DNA of 64,000 nucleotides from Mycobacterium sp. OTB74 (lineage in GTDB: Bacteria > Actinomycetota > Actinomycetes > Mycobacteriales > Mycobacteriaceae), in the NCBI RefSeq assembly GCF_029892685.1, contig NZ_JARXVD010000017.1:1-64000 (forward strand), in the 5' to 3' direction. Positions 1 to 8,168 of the stretch are shown here, piece after piece (position 1 is the first letter of the stretch; each line of letters opens with the position of its first letter). Made by a program: the position numbers and the translations under genes. The notes below the pieces were generated by a model. It made no database searches and was not told the origin of the DNA. It saw only the letters and a list, made by a program, of their open reading frames with translations.

Positions 1-726
1 ATCCAAAACGTCCGCATCCGCGCACGCAAACCCGGTCGAGAACCCACAACACTCCTCAATCAGAAGGGGTGTTGCATCGATCCCTTGAACCCGCCCGGCC
101 TTATCGGGCACGGAGCGGTTCTCGGTCCAGCCGGTGGCGATATCGGTGACCGTCAAGGTAAAGGCATGCGACCCAGCCGGGTTACCGCCGTCATGGCAGA
201 CCAGGTCGATTTCGACGAATCCGGGTCGAGCATCGTCCCAGTTGGCCCAGGTGCGCACCGGGATCTGGCGTTTGAGCAGCGATCCCGGCTTGGTGGTACA
301 ACGCCCTCTGAGCTGGCATTTAGCACGTTCGGGAGCCAGACGGCGGTCGATGGTGGCCGCCGACATCGACACCAATAACTCGGCAATGTCCTCAGTGATG
401 TCCAGTTCCCCGAAGTGGCGCAACACCGCCACCAGTTCGCCGAGCATTGGCGCTAGCCGCTTGCCGGCGGGCATTCCCAGCACCATCCAGCACACCGTCA
501 GTGCCGCGATGACATCCGGTCCGTACTTCACCGGCCGGGGCGGCCTGGGACGTGCGACCTTGGGCCGCAAAGCTGACTTCAGCGCCTTGCGGGCATGGCT
601 GCGATGCCAACCGGTATTGGCACACAACTCATCGAGAATCCGGCTTTTGCCGCGCTTGCTCGCCAGGTCGTAACGAACGGCGGTCGTCTGTGCCACGGCT
701 TTGCGCTCGGCCAACGTCAACCCCAT
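1..726 (-). mobile_element. Transposase/integrase (DDE, rve-like), broken and cut by the window edge
   Basis: An uninterrupted reading frame runs on the minus strand from ATG at 726 to the first base of the window (242 codons, no stop). It begins MGLTLAERKAV, has a helical DNA-binding region (about residues 20-130) and then the start of an integrase core, with GFVEIDLVCHDGG at 169-181 and TLTVTDIATGW at 190-200; the first catalytic Asp is D174. Family members continue after the VPDKA block with a second core half containing DSDNGSEF. Here the text after residue 210 (GRVQGIDATPLLIEECC) does not look like that core and coincides with an inverted repeat. I infer a truncated transposase joined to other DNA. 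The rest lies outside the window. Confidence 0.7.
47..74. repeat. Inverted repeat at the transposase breakpoint
   Basis: Arms CAACACTCC (47-55) and GGGGTGTTG (66-74) pair over nine bases with one mismatch around a 10-base loop. The repeat lies where the transposase stops resembling its family, so it may be the end or leader of a second insertion element that interrupted the first. The element type cannot be told from this window. Confidence 0.4.
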
Positions 727-738
727 TTCATGGGCGTA

Positions 739-799
739 CGCGCGCATTTGCACTGAGGCAACGACTCACCCGTTCGCGCGCATTTCTGACGAGTCAACG
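739..799. repeat. Two imperfect direct repeats between transposase start and HNH gene
   Basis: CGCGCGCATTT occurs at 739-749 and again at 775-785. The similarity continues as GAG-x-CAACG at 754-762 and 790-798, so each unit is about 25 bases at a 36-base period. They lie just upstream of the transposase start (726), where the outer end of that element should be. Transposase-binding repeats at the element end are one reading; a short tandem duplication is another. Confidence 0.4.
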
Positions 800-821
800 C
801 GTGCCGATTCTTGTCGGTGAC

Positions 822-837
822 TCGAACTAGTGTTCGA
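822..837. promoter_or_regulatory. LexA (SOS) box
   Basis: TCGAACTAGTGTTCGA matches the mycobacterial/Gram-positive LexA consensus TCGAAC-N4-GTTCGA at all 12 defined positions. It ends two bases before the ATG of the HNH gene at 840, so repressor binding would block initiation directly and the transcript would have little or no leader. Several 13E12-type genes of M. tuberculosis are known to be DNA-damage inducible through LexA, which fits. Confidence 0.85.
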
Positions 838-839
838 GT

Positions 840-2228
840 ATGACCATCGACCGGGCCGCGATCGAGGAGGCCTACGCCGAACTCGAAACCCTGCACGCCC
901 GACTCGCCGCCTTCGACTACACCGGGCTCGCCGTGCCCGACCTGCTGGAATTGCAGTCCCGCCGCGAGAAAGTGTCCTGCGCCGGCGCGGTGGTCGACCA
1001 CCAGATTCTGGCCGCGCTGCAGGCCCAGACCACTCCGACAGCGATCGGCGCCAAAAACTGGGCCGACGTCCTCACCATCCGGCTACGGATCAGCCGCGAG
1101 GAGGCCCGCCGCCGGGTCCGCGATGCGGAGAACCTGGGTCCACGATCCTCGCTCACCGGCGAACCCCTCGAACCACTGTGGCCCCAAACCGCCAAAGCCC
1201 AGGCCGACGGCGCCATCACCACCGACCACGTCAAAGCGATCGGTCACTTCCTCACCAACCTGCCCACCTGGGTCGACCCCACCACCGCCGTCCAATGTGA
1301 ACAGACCCTGATCACCGCAGCGCGCCATCAAACCCCCGAAGAACTCCGCCAAGCCGCCAACCAACTGCGCTACCTGCTCGACCAGGACGGCCCCGAACCC
1401 GACGACCGTGAACGCGCCCGCCGCCGCGGCGTCACAATCGGGCGGCAAGGCACCGACGGCATGTCTGCGATCACCGGATGGCTGGACCCACAAGCCCGCG
1501 CCACGCTCGATGCCGTCCTGGCCAAATGGGCCGCCCCCGGCATGGCCAACCCCGACGACCCGGCTCCCTGCACCACCGGCACCCCGAGCCAAGCCCAGAT
1601 CGACGGCGACACCCGAAGCGGGGCCCAACGCAACCACGACGCCCTCACACTGCTCGCCCGTCACGCCCTCGCCTCGGGACAGCTGGGGGAACACAACGGG
1701 CTGCCAGTCTCGGTGATCATCACCACCACCCTGCAAGAACTGCAGGCGGGCGCCGGGATCGCGGTCACCGCCACCGGCACCAAACTCCCTATCGGCGACT
1801 TGATCCGGATGGCCACCCACGCCCACCACTACCTCGCGATCTTCGACAAACACACTGCGGTGCCGCTGTATCTCGGACGGACCCGCCGCACCGCCTCACC
1901 GGGACAGCGGTTGATGCTGTTCGCCCGCGACCGTGGCTGCACCCGCCCCGGCTGCACCGAGCCGGCCGACCGTTGCCAAGCCCACCACGCCACCTGCGAC
2001 TGGCAACACGGTGGCAGCACCGATATCACCGACCTCGCGCTTGCTTGCGGCCCCGACAACCGGCTCGCCGACGCCGGCGGCTGGCACACCACCATGAAAA
2101 ACGGCCGCCCCCACTGGACCCCACCACCACTACTCGACGTCGGCCAACCCCGCACCAACCAATACCACCACCCGAGCCTGTACCCACCCGAGAACGAAGA
2201 CAACGAAACAGACAGTCCAGCAAGCTGA
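840..2228 (+). CDS. 13E12-repeat family HNH endonuclease protein (DUF222)
   Basis: 462 residues. The N-terminal two thirds is the helical DUF222 domain. The C-terminus carries an HNH nuclease fold with zinc-type cysteines (C367, C372), the HH pair H382-H383, then DWQHGG and LACGPDNRL, followed by a proline- and histidine-rich tail (LYPPENEDN). This arrangement is that of the REP13E12 proteins of mycobacteria, repeated genes that often carry phage or insertion attachment sites. The last HNH position is DNR rather than the usual HHR, as in other 13E12 members. A perfect LexA box lies immediately upstream, so expression should follow DNA damage. The role of the family is not known; a nuclease acting on damaged or mobile DNA is an inference. 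Confidence 0.85.
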   Translation: MTIDRAAIEEAYAELETLHARLAAFDYTGLAVPDLLELQSRREKVSCAGAVVDHQILAALQAQTTPTAIGAKNWADVLTIRLRISREEARRRVRDAENLGPRSSLTGEPLEPLWPQTAKAQADGAITTDHVKAIGHFLTNLPTWVDPTTAVQCEQTLITAARHQTPEELRQAANQLRYLLDQDGPEPDDRERARRRGVTIGRQGTDGMSAITGWLDPQARATLDAVLAKWAAPGMANPDDPAPCTTGTPSQAQIDGDTRSGAQRNHDALTLLARHALASGQLGEHNGLPVSVIITTTLQELQAGAGIAVTATGTKLPIGDLIRMATHAHHYLAIFDKHTAVPLYLGRTRRTASPGQRLMLFARDRGCTRPGCTEPADRCQAHHATCDWQHGGSTDITDLALACGPDNRLADAGGWHTTMKNGRPHWTPPPLLDVGQPRTNQYHHPSLYPPENEDNETDSPAS

Positions 2229-2372
2229 TACGACAAGCGCGATGGGTGCCGCGCTCGCACGCCAGCATGGCGAGCCGCGTGGCCGCACCGAGTCGCAATC
2301 GTTAGCCAACCGCGATGTATTCCGCGGCGTTGCCGCCATTAGCTTTGCTGCGCAACGTGTTTCACTTCAACC

Positions 2373-3353
2373 ATGATTAGGAGTACTTGGCTCGGCAAAA
2401 TGTTCCTGAGTGTGGTTGCCGCACTGATGTTGCCCGGTCTGATCGGTCTGGCCGGTGAGACGGCAAAGGCCGGCGCCTTCTCCCGTCCCGGACTTCCCGT
2501 TGAATACCTGCAGGTTCCGTCGGCGTCGATGGGACGCGACATCAAGATCCAGTTCCAAGGCGGTGGGCCGCACGCCGTCTACCTGATGGACGGCCTGCGC
2601 GCCCAGGATGACTTCAACGGCTGGGACATCGACACCCCGGCGTTCGAGTGGTTCTATCGGTCCGGGCTGTCGGTGGTCATGCCGGTCGGCGGCCAGTCCA
2701 GCTTTTACACCGACTGGTACCAGCCGTCCCAGGGCAATGGCCAGACCTACACCTATAAGTGGGAAACCTTCATGACCCGCGAGCTGCCGGCCTATCTGGC
2801 TGCCAACAAAGGGGTTTCGCAGACCGGCAACGCCGTCGTGGGCTTGTCCATGGCGGGCAGCGCGGCTCTGACATACGCGATCTACTACCCACAGCAGTAC
2901 ATCTACGCGGCATCGCTGTCGGGCTTCCTGAATCCGTCCGAGGGCTGGTGGCCGACGCTGATCGGGATGGCGATGAACGATGCGGGCGGATTCAACGCGC
3001 AGGACATGTGGGGCCCGTCAGGCGGCCCAGCCTGGAAGCGCAACGACCCGATGCTGAACATGAATCAGTTGGTGGCCAACAGGACGCGGTTGTGGATCTA
3101 CTGCGGCACTGGCACCCCGAGCGACCTGGACTCCGGTAATTCCGGTGGCACGCTGATGGCCGCGCAGTTCCTCGAGGGCCTGACCCTGCGGACCAACGAG
3201 CAGTTCCGCGACAACTACCTGGCCGCCGGTGGCAACAACGCGGTATTCAGCTTCCCGGCGGACGGCACCCACTCGTGGCCGTACTGGGGTGCCCAGTTGC
3301 AGCAGATGAAGCCCGACCTGCAGCAGGTGCTGGGGGCTCAGAACGCCGCATAG
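2373..3353 (+). CDS. fbpB: Antigen 85 mycolyltransferase (Ag85B-like)
   Basis: 326 residues with a signal peptide (positive n-region, hydrophobic MFLSVVAALMLPGLIGLAG) and a mature start at FSRPGLPVEYLQVPS (residue 36), the Ag85 N-terminus. The alpha/beta-hydrolase nucleophile is S159 in GLSMAGS; E268 (QFLEGL) and H300 (GTHSW) fit the rest of the triad. These secreted enzymes transfer mycolic acids between trehalose monomycolates and onto arabinogalactan. Length and sequence fit Ag85B best, but A, B and C paralogues are close, so the letter is provisional. No clear ribosome site precedes the ATG. A hairpin terminator follows at 3379-3414. Confidence 0.9.
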   Translation: MIRSTWLGKMFLSVVAALMLPGLIGLAGETAKAGAFSRPGLPVEYLQVPSASMGRDIKIQFQGGGPHAVYLMDGLRAQDDFNGWDIDTPAFEWFYRSGLSVVMPVGGQSSFYTDWYQPSQGNGQTYTYKWETFMTRELPAYLAANKGVSQTGNAVVGLSMAGSAALTYAIYYPQQYIYAASLSGFLNPSEGWWPTLIGMAMNDAGGFNAQDMWGPSGGPAWKRNDPMLNMNQLVANRTRLWIYCGTGTPSDLDSGNSGGTLMAAQFLEGLTLRTNEQFRDNYLAAGGNNAVFSFPADGTHSWPYWGAQLQQMKPDLQQVLGAQNAA

Positions 3354-3378
3354 GAGACCCGAGTCTCCACCAAGCCCA

Positions 3379-3414
3379 GGGAGCCTGCCGTTACCCCCGA
3401 GACGGCAGGTTCCC
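3379..3414 (+). terminator. Hairpin terminator after the Ag85 gene
   Basis: GGGA-G-CCTGCCGT (3379-3391) pairs with ACGGCAGG-T-TCCC (3402-3414) around a short C-rich loop. It begins 26 bases after the Ag85 stop and lies between convergent genes, so it may serve both. There is no long T-run, as is common in mycobacteria. Confidence 0.7.
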
Positions 3415-3447
3415 TGCCTGTTAGGACTACCGGGCCGCGCGCGAGCT

Positions 3448-4374
3448 TCAGGGCCGTAGCACCAGTTTCCCCCTGGTGTGGCGCTGTTCCAGCTGCCGGA
3501 ACGCGTTCTGCACGTCGTCGAGGGCGTACACCCCGCCGATTGGAACCTCGAGCTCGCCGGCCGCGATCAGGTTCGCCAACTCCGCGAGGACTTCAGCGTC
3601 CGAGGCCTCCGCGCTGCCCTCGGCGCGGACACCGAATTGTTCAGCCGCGGCGAAATCGATGATGGTGTCCACCTTCTCCGCCGGGAGACCCAACTCATTA
3701 ACTGCCAGCGCGACATAGCCGCCGCCGTAGAAGTCCAGCAACGCGTCGATCCGGCCAGAAGGCGACGCCGCACGCAACCGATCGGCCAACCCGTCGCCGT
3801 AGTTCACCGGTATCACCCCGTGCTCGGTCAGCCATGCGTCGTTGGACGGTCCGGCGACACCGAGGACCGTTGCGCCGGCCCGTTTGGCCAACTGAACGGC
3901 GATCGAGCCCACTCCACCGGCGGCGCCGGCCACCACGACCGTGTCGCCCGGTGACAACGCCACTGCGCGGACCGCCGCGTAGGCCGTCGACCCCGCCACT
4001 TGCAGCGACCCCGCTACTTCCCAGGGCACGGCCGGCGGCTTGGCGGTCAATTGGTCGACCGGGACCGTCACGTACTGCGCATGACTGGACCGCCGGTGAG
4101 AAAAACCCAGCACCTCGTCGCCCACGGCGAACTCGCTGACGCCAGGCCCCGCTTCTACCACCACGCCGGCTAGGTCGGTGCCCTGCCCCGACGGGAAAGT
4201 GGCCGGCCACACGTCGTCCAGAAAACCGTGACGGACCATGGCCTCGCCGGGATTGATGCCTGCGAATTTCACCGCGACCAACACCTCGCCGGTCTCCGGA
4301 ACAGGTTTGGGCAGGTCACGTACCTCCAGTACGTCGATGCCGCCGTAACCGTCGAATTGCACTGCTCTGTTCAT
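3448..4374 (-). CDS. NADPH:quinone oxidoreductase family protein (zinc-independent MDR)
   Basis: 308 residues from ATG at 4374 (MNRAVQFDGYGG), the usual start of this family; a GTG at 4395 would add seven residues and has no better ribosome site. The N-terminal GroES-like domain has FAGINPGEAMVRHG. The Rossmann domain carries VVVAGAAGGVGSIAVQLAK, the NADPH-binding glycine motif of quinone oxidoreductases. No catalytic-zinc cysteine/histidine set is visible, so it should reduce quinones or activated alkenes rather than oxidise alcohols. It is a single gene, convergent with the Ag85 gene and divergent from lon. Its substrate cannot be told. Confidence 0.8.
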   Translation of the reverse strand: MNRAVQFDGYGGIDVLEVRDLPKPVPETGEVLVAVKFAGINPGEAMVRHGFLDDVWPATFPSGQGTDLAGVVVEAGPGVSEFAVGDEVLGFSHRRSSHAQYVTVPVDQLTAKPPAVPWEVAGSLQVAGSTAYAAVRAVALSPGDTVVVAGAAGGVGSIAVQLAKRAGATVLGVAGPSNDAWLTEHGVIPVNYGDGLADRLRAASPSGRIDALLDFYGGGYVALAVNELGLPAEKVDTIIDFAAAEQFGVRAEGSAEASDAEVLAELANLIAAGELEVPIGGVYALDDVQNAFRQLEQRHTRGKLVLRP

Positions 4375-4476
4375 GCGCACTATGACCGCTGCCACAGTTC
4401 AGGTATTCCCCGCAGCATTCACCCGCAGCGCCTTTCGCTCTCAGCGATGCCCGGGAACAATCCGTCGCTCCCCAGG

Positions 4477-4497
4477 GTTGAGCGCATGAGATTCAAC
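4477..4497. promoter_or_regulatory. HAIR-like inverted repeat (possible HspR site) upstream of lon
   Basis: GTTGAGC-N7-ATTCAAC resembles the HspR element CTTGAGT-N7-ACTCAAG: the seven-base spacer is exact and the TTGAG and TCAA cores are kept, while the outer bases differ. It lies 47-67 bases before the lon start. In Streptomyces lon is a known HspR target, so heat-shock control is plausible. Confidence 0.5.
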
Positions 4498-4543
4498 TTT
4501 CTGCAATTTTGCAACAGCGGGCACCGCCCGCGTGGAGGTAACG

Positions 4544-6895
4544 ATGTCTGACGTCACCACAGCGCCCATCGCTGTTCCCGTCCTGTTCGTCACCGAACCG
4601 ATCGTCCTGCCCGGCATGGTGGTGCCGATCGAACTCGATGACGCAGCCCGGGCCGCGGTCGACGCTGCCCAGGCCAGCGAGTCCGAGAAGCTGCTGATCG
4701 CACCCCGACTGGATGACCGCTACCCCACCCACGGCGTGCTCGCCTCGATCGTGCAGGTCGGGCGGATACCCGGCGGCGGTGCCGCCGCGGTGGTCCGTGG
4801 CGAGCGCCGCGCGCACATCGGCTCCGGCACCACCGGGCCGGGCGCGGCCCTGTGGGTCGAGGTTCAGGAGGTCGCCGACTCGGTCGTGACCGATGACACC
4901 CGCTCGCTGGCTGCCGAATACAAGCAGCTGCTGCTGGCTGTGCTGCAGCGCCGCGAAGCCTGGCAGATCATCGACGCGGTCAACAAGATCACCGACCCGT
5001 CCGCGCTGGCCGACACCGCCGGATATGCGTCATATCTGACCGATCAGCAGAAGCGTGAACTGCTGGAGACCGAGGACGTGTCCGCCCGGCTGCGCAGCCT
5101 GGTGGCATGGACCGGCGAGCACATGGCCGAGGTCGAGGTGAACGACAAGATCGCCGAGGACGTCCGGGTTGGAATGGACAAGCGGCAGAAGGAATTCCTG
5201 CTGCGCCAGCAATTGGACGCCATCCGCAAGGAACTGGGCGAGCTGGATCCGCAAGGTGCCGAAGGCTCCGGCAACCCGGATGACTATCGGGCCCGCGTCG
5301 AGGCCGCCAACCTACCGGAGAAGGTCTGCGAAGCCGCGCTGCGCGAGGTCGGCAAGCTCGAGCGGTCCAACGAGCAGAGCCCTGAGGGTGGCTGGATCCG
5401 CACCTGGCTGGACACCGTCCTGGACCTGCCGTGGAACGTCAAGACCGAGGATTCGTCGGATCTCAAGGGGGCACGCGGGATTCTGGACGCCGACCACCAC
5501 GGGCTGGACGACGTCAAGGACCGCATCGTCGAATACCTGGCCGTACGGGCCCGTCGCGCCCAGCGCGGTATGGCCGTCATCGGCGGACGTGGTTCGGGTG
5601 CGGTGATGGTGCTGGCCGGACCGCCTGGGGTCGGTAAGACCTCGCTGGGTGAGTCCGTCGCCCGCGCGTTGGGCCGCAAGTTCGTGCGTGTCGCCCTCGG
5701 CGGTGTGCGTGACGAGGCCGAGATTCGGGGTCACCGGCGGACCTACGTCGGCGCCTTGCCTGGCCGCATTGTGCGCGCCATCAGCGAGGCCGGGACCATG
5801 AATCCCGTTGTGCTGCTTGATGAGATCGACAAGGTGGGCTCGGACTATCGGGGCGATCCCTCTGCCGCGCTGCTGGAGGTGCTGGATCCTGCGCAGAACC
5901 ACACGTTCCGCGACCACTACCTGGAACTGGATCTGGACTTGTCGGATGTGGTGTTCCTGGCGACGGCCAACGTCATCGAGAACATCCCGTCGGCACTGCT
6001 GGACCGCATGGAACTAATCCAGATCGACGGCTACACCGAGGACGACAAGGTCGCCATCGCACGTGATTACCTGCTCCCCCGGCAGGCTGAGCGGGCGGCG
6101 CTGACCGACTCCGAGGTGACGGTGACCGACGCGGCGTTGCGCAAGATCGCCGCGGACTACACCCGCGAGCCGGGCGTGCGGCAGTTCGAGCGGCTGCTCG
6201 CCAAGGCGTTGCGCAAGGTCACGACCAAACTGGACTCGACCGAGGCTCCGATCGTGATCGACGAGCCGGATCTCGTTGAGTACCTGGGCCGTCCGCGGTT
6301 CACACCGGAATCCGCAGAGCGCACCGCGGTGCCGGGTGTGGCGACCGGTCTAGCCGTCACAGGTCTGGGCGGCGACGTCCTGTACATCGAGGCCAACGGC
6401 AACGATGGCGAACCGGGTCTGCAACTGACCGGGCAGCTGGGTGACGTGATGAAGGAGTCGGCGCAGATCGCGCTGTCCTACGTGCGGGCCCACGCCGAGC
6501 AGTTGGGCGTCGGCCCCAAGGCGCTCGACCGTCGCATCCACGTGCATGTGCCTGCGGGTGCGGTGCCCAAGGACGGTCCGTCAGCCGGCGTGACGATGGT
6601 GACCGCGCTGGTGTCGATGGCCACCGGACGTCAGGTCCGCGGCGATGTCGGCATGACCGGTGAGGTCACGCTGAACGGGCGAGTGCTGCCCATCGGCGGG
6701 GTCAAGCAGAAGCTATTGGCGGCCCAACGTGCGGGGCTGACAACGGTTTTCATCCCAGCGCGCAACGAACCCGACCTGGACGACGTCCCTGCCGAGGTGC
6801 TCGACGCACTGGATGTGCGGCCGATGACCGACGTGGCCGGCATCATCGCCCAGGCGCTGGAACCGGCCGCCGAGGTGACGACGGCAGCAGCCTGA
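4544..6895 (+). CDS. lon: ATP-dependent protease Lon
   Basis: 783 residues from ATG 4544, chosen because GGAGG at 4534-4538 precedes it; the GTG at 4532 overlaps that ribosome site. The order is an N-terminal Lon substrate domain, then an AAA+ module with Walker A GPPGVGKT (359-366) and Walker B VVLLDEID (422-429), then the serine-lysine protease domain with S680 in DGPSAGVT and K721 in GGVKQK. All catalytic residues are present and length is normal. Lon degrades misfolded and some regulatory proteins in the cytoplasm. M. tuberculosis lacks Lon while M. smegmatis has it, which helps place the organism. A possible HspR site lies upstream and a long hairpin follows. Confidence 0.97.
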   Translation: MSDVTTAPIAVPVLFVTEPIVLPGMVVPIELDDAARAAVDAAQASESEKLLIAPRLDDRYPTHGVLASIVQVGRIPGGGAAAVVRGERRAHIGSGTTGPGAALWVEVQEVADSVVTDDTRSLAAEYKQLLLAVLQRREAWQIIDAVNKITDPSALADTAGYASYLTDQQKRELLETEDVSARLRSLVAWTGEHMAEVEVNDKIAEDVRVGMDKRQKEFLLRQQLDAIRKELGELDPQGAEGSGNPDDYRARVEAANLPEKVCEAALREVGKLERSNEQSPEGGWIRTWLDTVLDLPWNVKTEDSSDLKGARGILDADHHGLDDVKDRIVEYLAVRARRAQRGMAVIGGRGSGAVMVLAGPPGVGKTSLGESVARALGRKFVRVALGGVRDEAEIRGHRRTYVGALPGRIVRAISEAGTMNPVVLLDEIDKVGSDYRGDPSAALLEVLDPAQNHTFRDHYLELDLDLSDVVFLATANVIENIPSALLDRMELIQIDGYTEDDKVAIARDYLLPRQAERAALTDSEVTVTDAALRKIAADYTREPGVRQFERLLAKALRKVTTKLDSTEAPIVIDEPDLVEYLGRPRFTPESAERTAVPGVATGLAVTGLGGDVLYIEANGNDGEPGLQLTGQLGDVMKESAQIALSYVRAHAEQLGVGPKALDRRIHVHVPAGAVPKDGPSAGVTMVTALVSMATGRQVRGDVGMTGEVTLNGRVLPIGGVKQKLLAAQRAGLTTVFIPARNEPDLDDVPAEVLDALDVRPMTDVAGIIAQALEPAAEVTTAAA

Positions 6896-6908
6896 CCAAC
6901 TGAACAAC

Positions 6909-6968
6909 GCGACCAGACGCAAATGCTCCTGTTCACCTCCGGGTGGTGGGACATTTGCGTCTGCTCGC
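6909..6968. terminator. Long inverted repeat between lon and the DUF385 gene
   Basis: GCGACCAGACGCAAATG (6909-6925) pairs with CATTTGCGTCTGCTCGC (6952-6968) over 17 bases with one mismatch and a 26-base loop. It starts 13 bases after the lon stop and ends 13 bases before the next start. The GCAGACGCAAA core is, to my recollection, a common intergenic palindrome in rapid-growing mycobacteria. A lon terminator is the likely role. Confidence 0.65.
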
Positions 6969-6981
6969 GTTAGATGGGGAC

Positions 6982-7371
6982 ATGCCCAACTTCAACGACG
7001 TCAAACGGCGGATCGTCCACACCGTCCAGCGCCACGTGGCCAATCCGGTGGGCCGGCAACTTCCGGTCACCATGCTGGAGACCATCGGCCGCAAGTCCGG
7101 TGAACCGCGCCATACCGCCATCGGCGGCCGCGTGATCGACGGCGCCTTCTGGCTGGTCTCCGAGCACGGCGACCACGCAGATTTCGTCCGCAACATCAAG
7201 GCGAATCCGGCAGTGCGAGTGCGGATCAACGGTGAGTGGCGCACCGGTACCGCCCACCCGATGCCCGACGACGATCCGGTCGCACGCCTCCGCAAACTGC
7301 CGCAGATGAACAGCGCGGTGGTGCGCATGATGGGCACCGACCTGCTTTCGGTTCGCGTCGACCTGGACTGA
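6982..7371 (+). CDS. Deazaflavin-dependent nitroreductase family protein (DUF385/Ddn-like)
   Basis: 129 residues from ATG 6982; a longer frame from 6943 would run through the upstream hairpin. The split-barrel signature is present: VTMLETIGRKSGEPRHTAIGG, then GAFWLVSEHG and FVRNIKANPAVRVRINGEWR. Family members such as Ddn bind cofactor F420 and reduce quinones or nitro compounds at the membrane. The substrate of this one is unknown. It stands alone between lon and a pseudogene region. Confidence 0.85.
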   Translation: MPNFNDVKRRIVHTVQRHVANPVGRQLPVTMLETIGRKSGEPRHTAIGGRVIDGAFWLVSEHGDHADFVRNIKANPAVRVRINGEWRTGTAHPMPDDDPVARLRKLPQMNSAVVRMMGTDLLSVRVDLD

Positions 7372-7391
7372 TTCGAGCCAGGCACGGCTCC

Positions 7392-7745
7392 TCAGGCGAT
7401 GTCCGCCGGAGTCTCCTCGTCGAAGTCGATCTCTCGATGCTCGATCAGTTCGTGAATGCGGTCAGAGCCGATGCGAGCCCGGAACTCGTTGACCGTATAG
7501 CCGACGACCGTCCCCTCCGTAAGGGCACGAACAGTCGCGGTGCGCGGCAATCCGAACAGCGGCCCGATCTCGCCGAAGTAGTCCCCGGGCCCAGCAGTGA
7601 ACAGCAGCACCGTCTTGCCGTCGGGAAGCTCGCGGGTGATCTCGAACCGTCCCTCCTTTACCACGTAGATCAAGTCCCCGATGGTGGTCTGCTCGAACAC
7701 CAATTGCCCTGCCGCCAACTCGAAGACCTCGGGTTCCCGGTCGGT
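7392..7745 (-). pseudogene. C-terminal cyclic nucleotide-binding domain remnant of an ABC ATPase
   Basis: About 115 codons ending at 7392 encode a complete-looking cNMP-binding domain: VFELAAGQLVFEQTTIGDLIYVV, FTAGPGDYFGEIGPLFGLPRTATVRA and VGYTVNEFRARIG. In mycobacteria this domain forms the C-terminus of ABC ATPases of the Rv0073/Rv2564 type, whose genes sit beside FtsX-like permease genes. The ATPase part is missing. Upstream, the DNA instead encodes the start of an FtsX-like permease in another frame. The frame stays open upstream to 8054, but that extension is only the shadow of the permease. I see no good start codon. Confidence 0.65.
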
Positions 7746-8083
7746 GCGCCGAACAGGTTCATGGTCCGCGGAGTTCCGTTGTCCAGCGCCGTGGTACCCG
7801 CGTAGACCACCGCGGCGGCGGCCTGCACTCCCGGAAGTTGTTGTGCGCGCGTAACTTCGGTCTGCGCGAAAGGCGATTAGCCCAAAAACGGTCCGGCGGC
7901 ACCGTTCTGGATCATGAAGTAGTCGATGCCGAGTGCGTTGACGGTGTCGCTGGCCTCCACCCGAAAACCGTTGGCCAACCCGGTGAGCACCAGGGTCATG
8001 GCAAACACGAACGCGGTGCCGACGACCGCGATGACAAATCGGCGGCGCCGCCATTGCAGGTCACGTAATGCCGCGATCAGCAT
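7740..8083 (-). pseudogene. FtsX-like ABC permease, N-terminal remnant with a stop codon
   Basis: Starts MLIAALRDLQWRRRRFVIAVVGTAFVF at 8083, the cytoplasmic tail and first membrane helix of a MacB/FtsX-type permease (Rv0072/Rv2563-like). It reads GIDYFMIQNGAAGPFLG and then hits TAA at 7877-7879. The same frame continues after the stop as SPFAQTEVTRAQQLPGVQ and VVYAGTTALDNGTPRTMNLFGAPTG, normal permease text, so the stop is a point lesion. At about 7745 homology ends and the cNMP-binding domain follows out of frame. A deletion has therefore removed most of the permease and the ATPase core. Confidence 0.7.
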
Positions 8084-8168
8084 CTGTGGAATCTAACGCG
8101 TTCGCCCGCCGTCCAGCGGCAAGATAACCAAAGCGGATATTGCCGGCCTTTGGTGCAACACTTTCTGC

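Noticed and set aside
1083..1853. 256-codon open frame on the minus strand inside the HNH gene
   Set aside because: It is antisense to a well-supported DUF222/HNH gene, has glycine/valine-rich shadow composition and no recognisable domain.
7746..8054. Reading the cNMP-binding frame as a 220-residue protein
   Set aside because: The N-terminal half is the out-of-frame shadow of the permease remnant (arginine/glycine-rich), so only the C-terminal domain is real.
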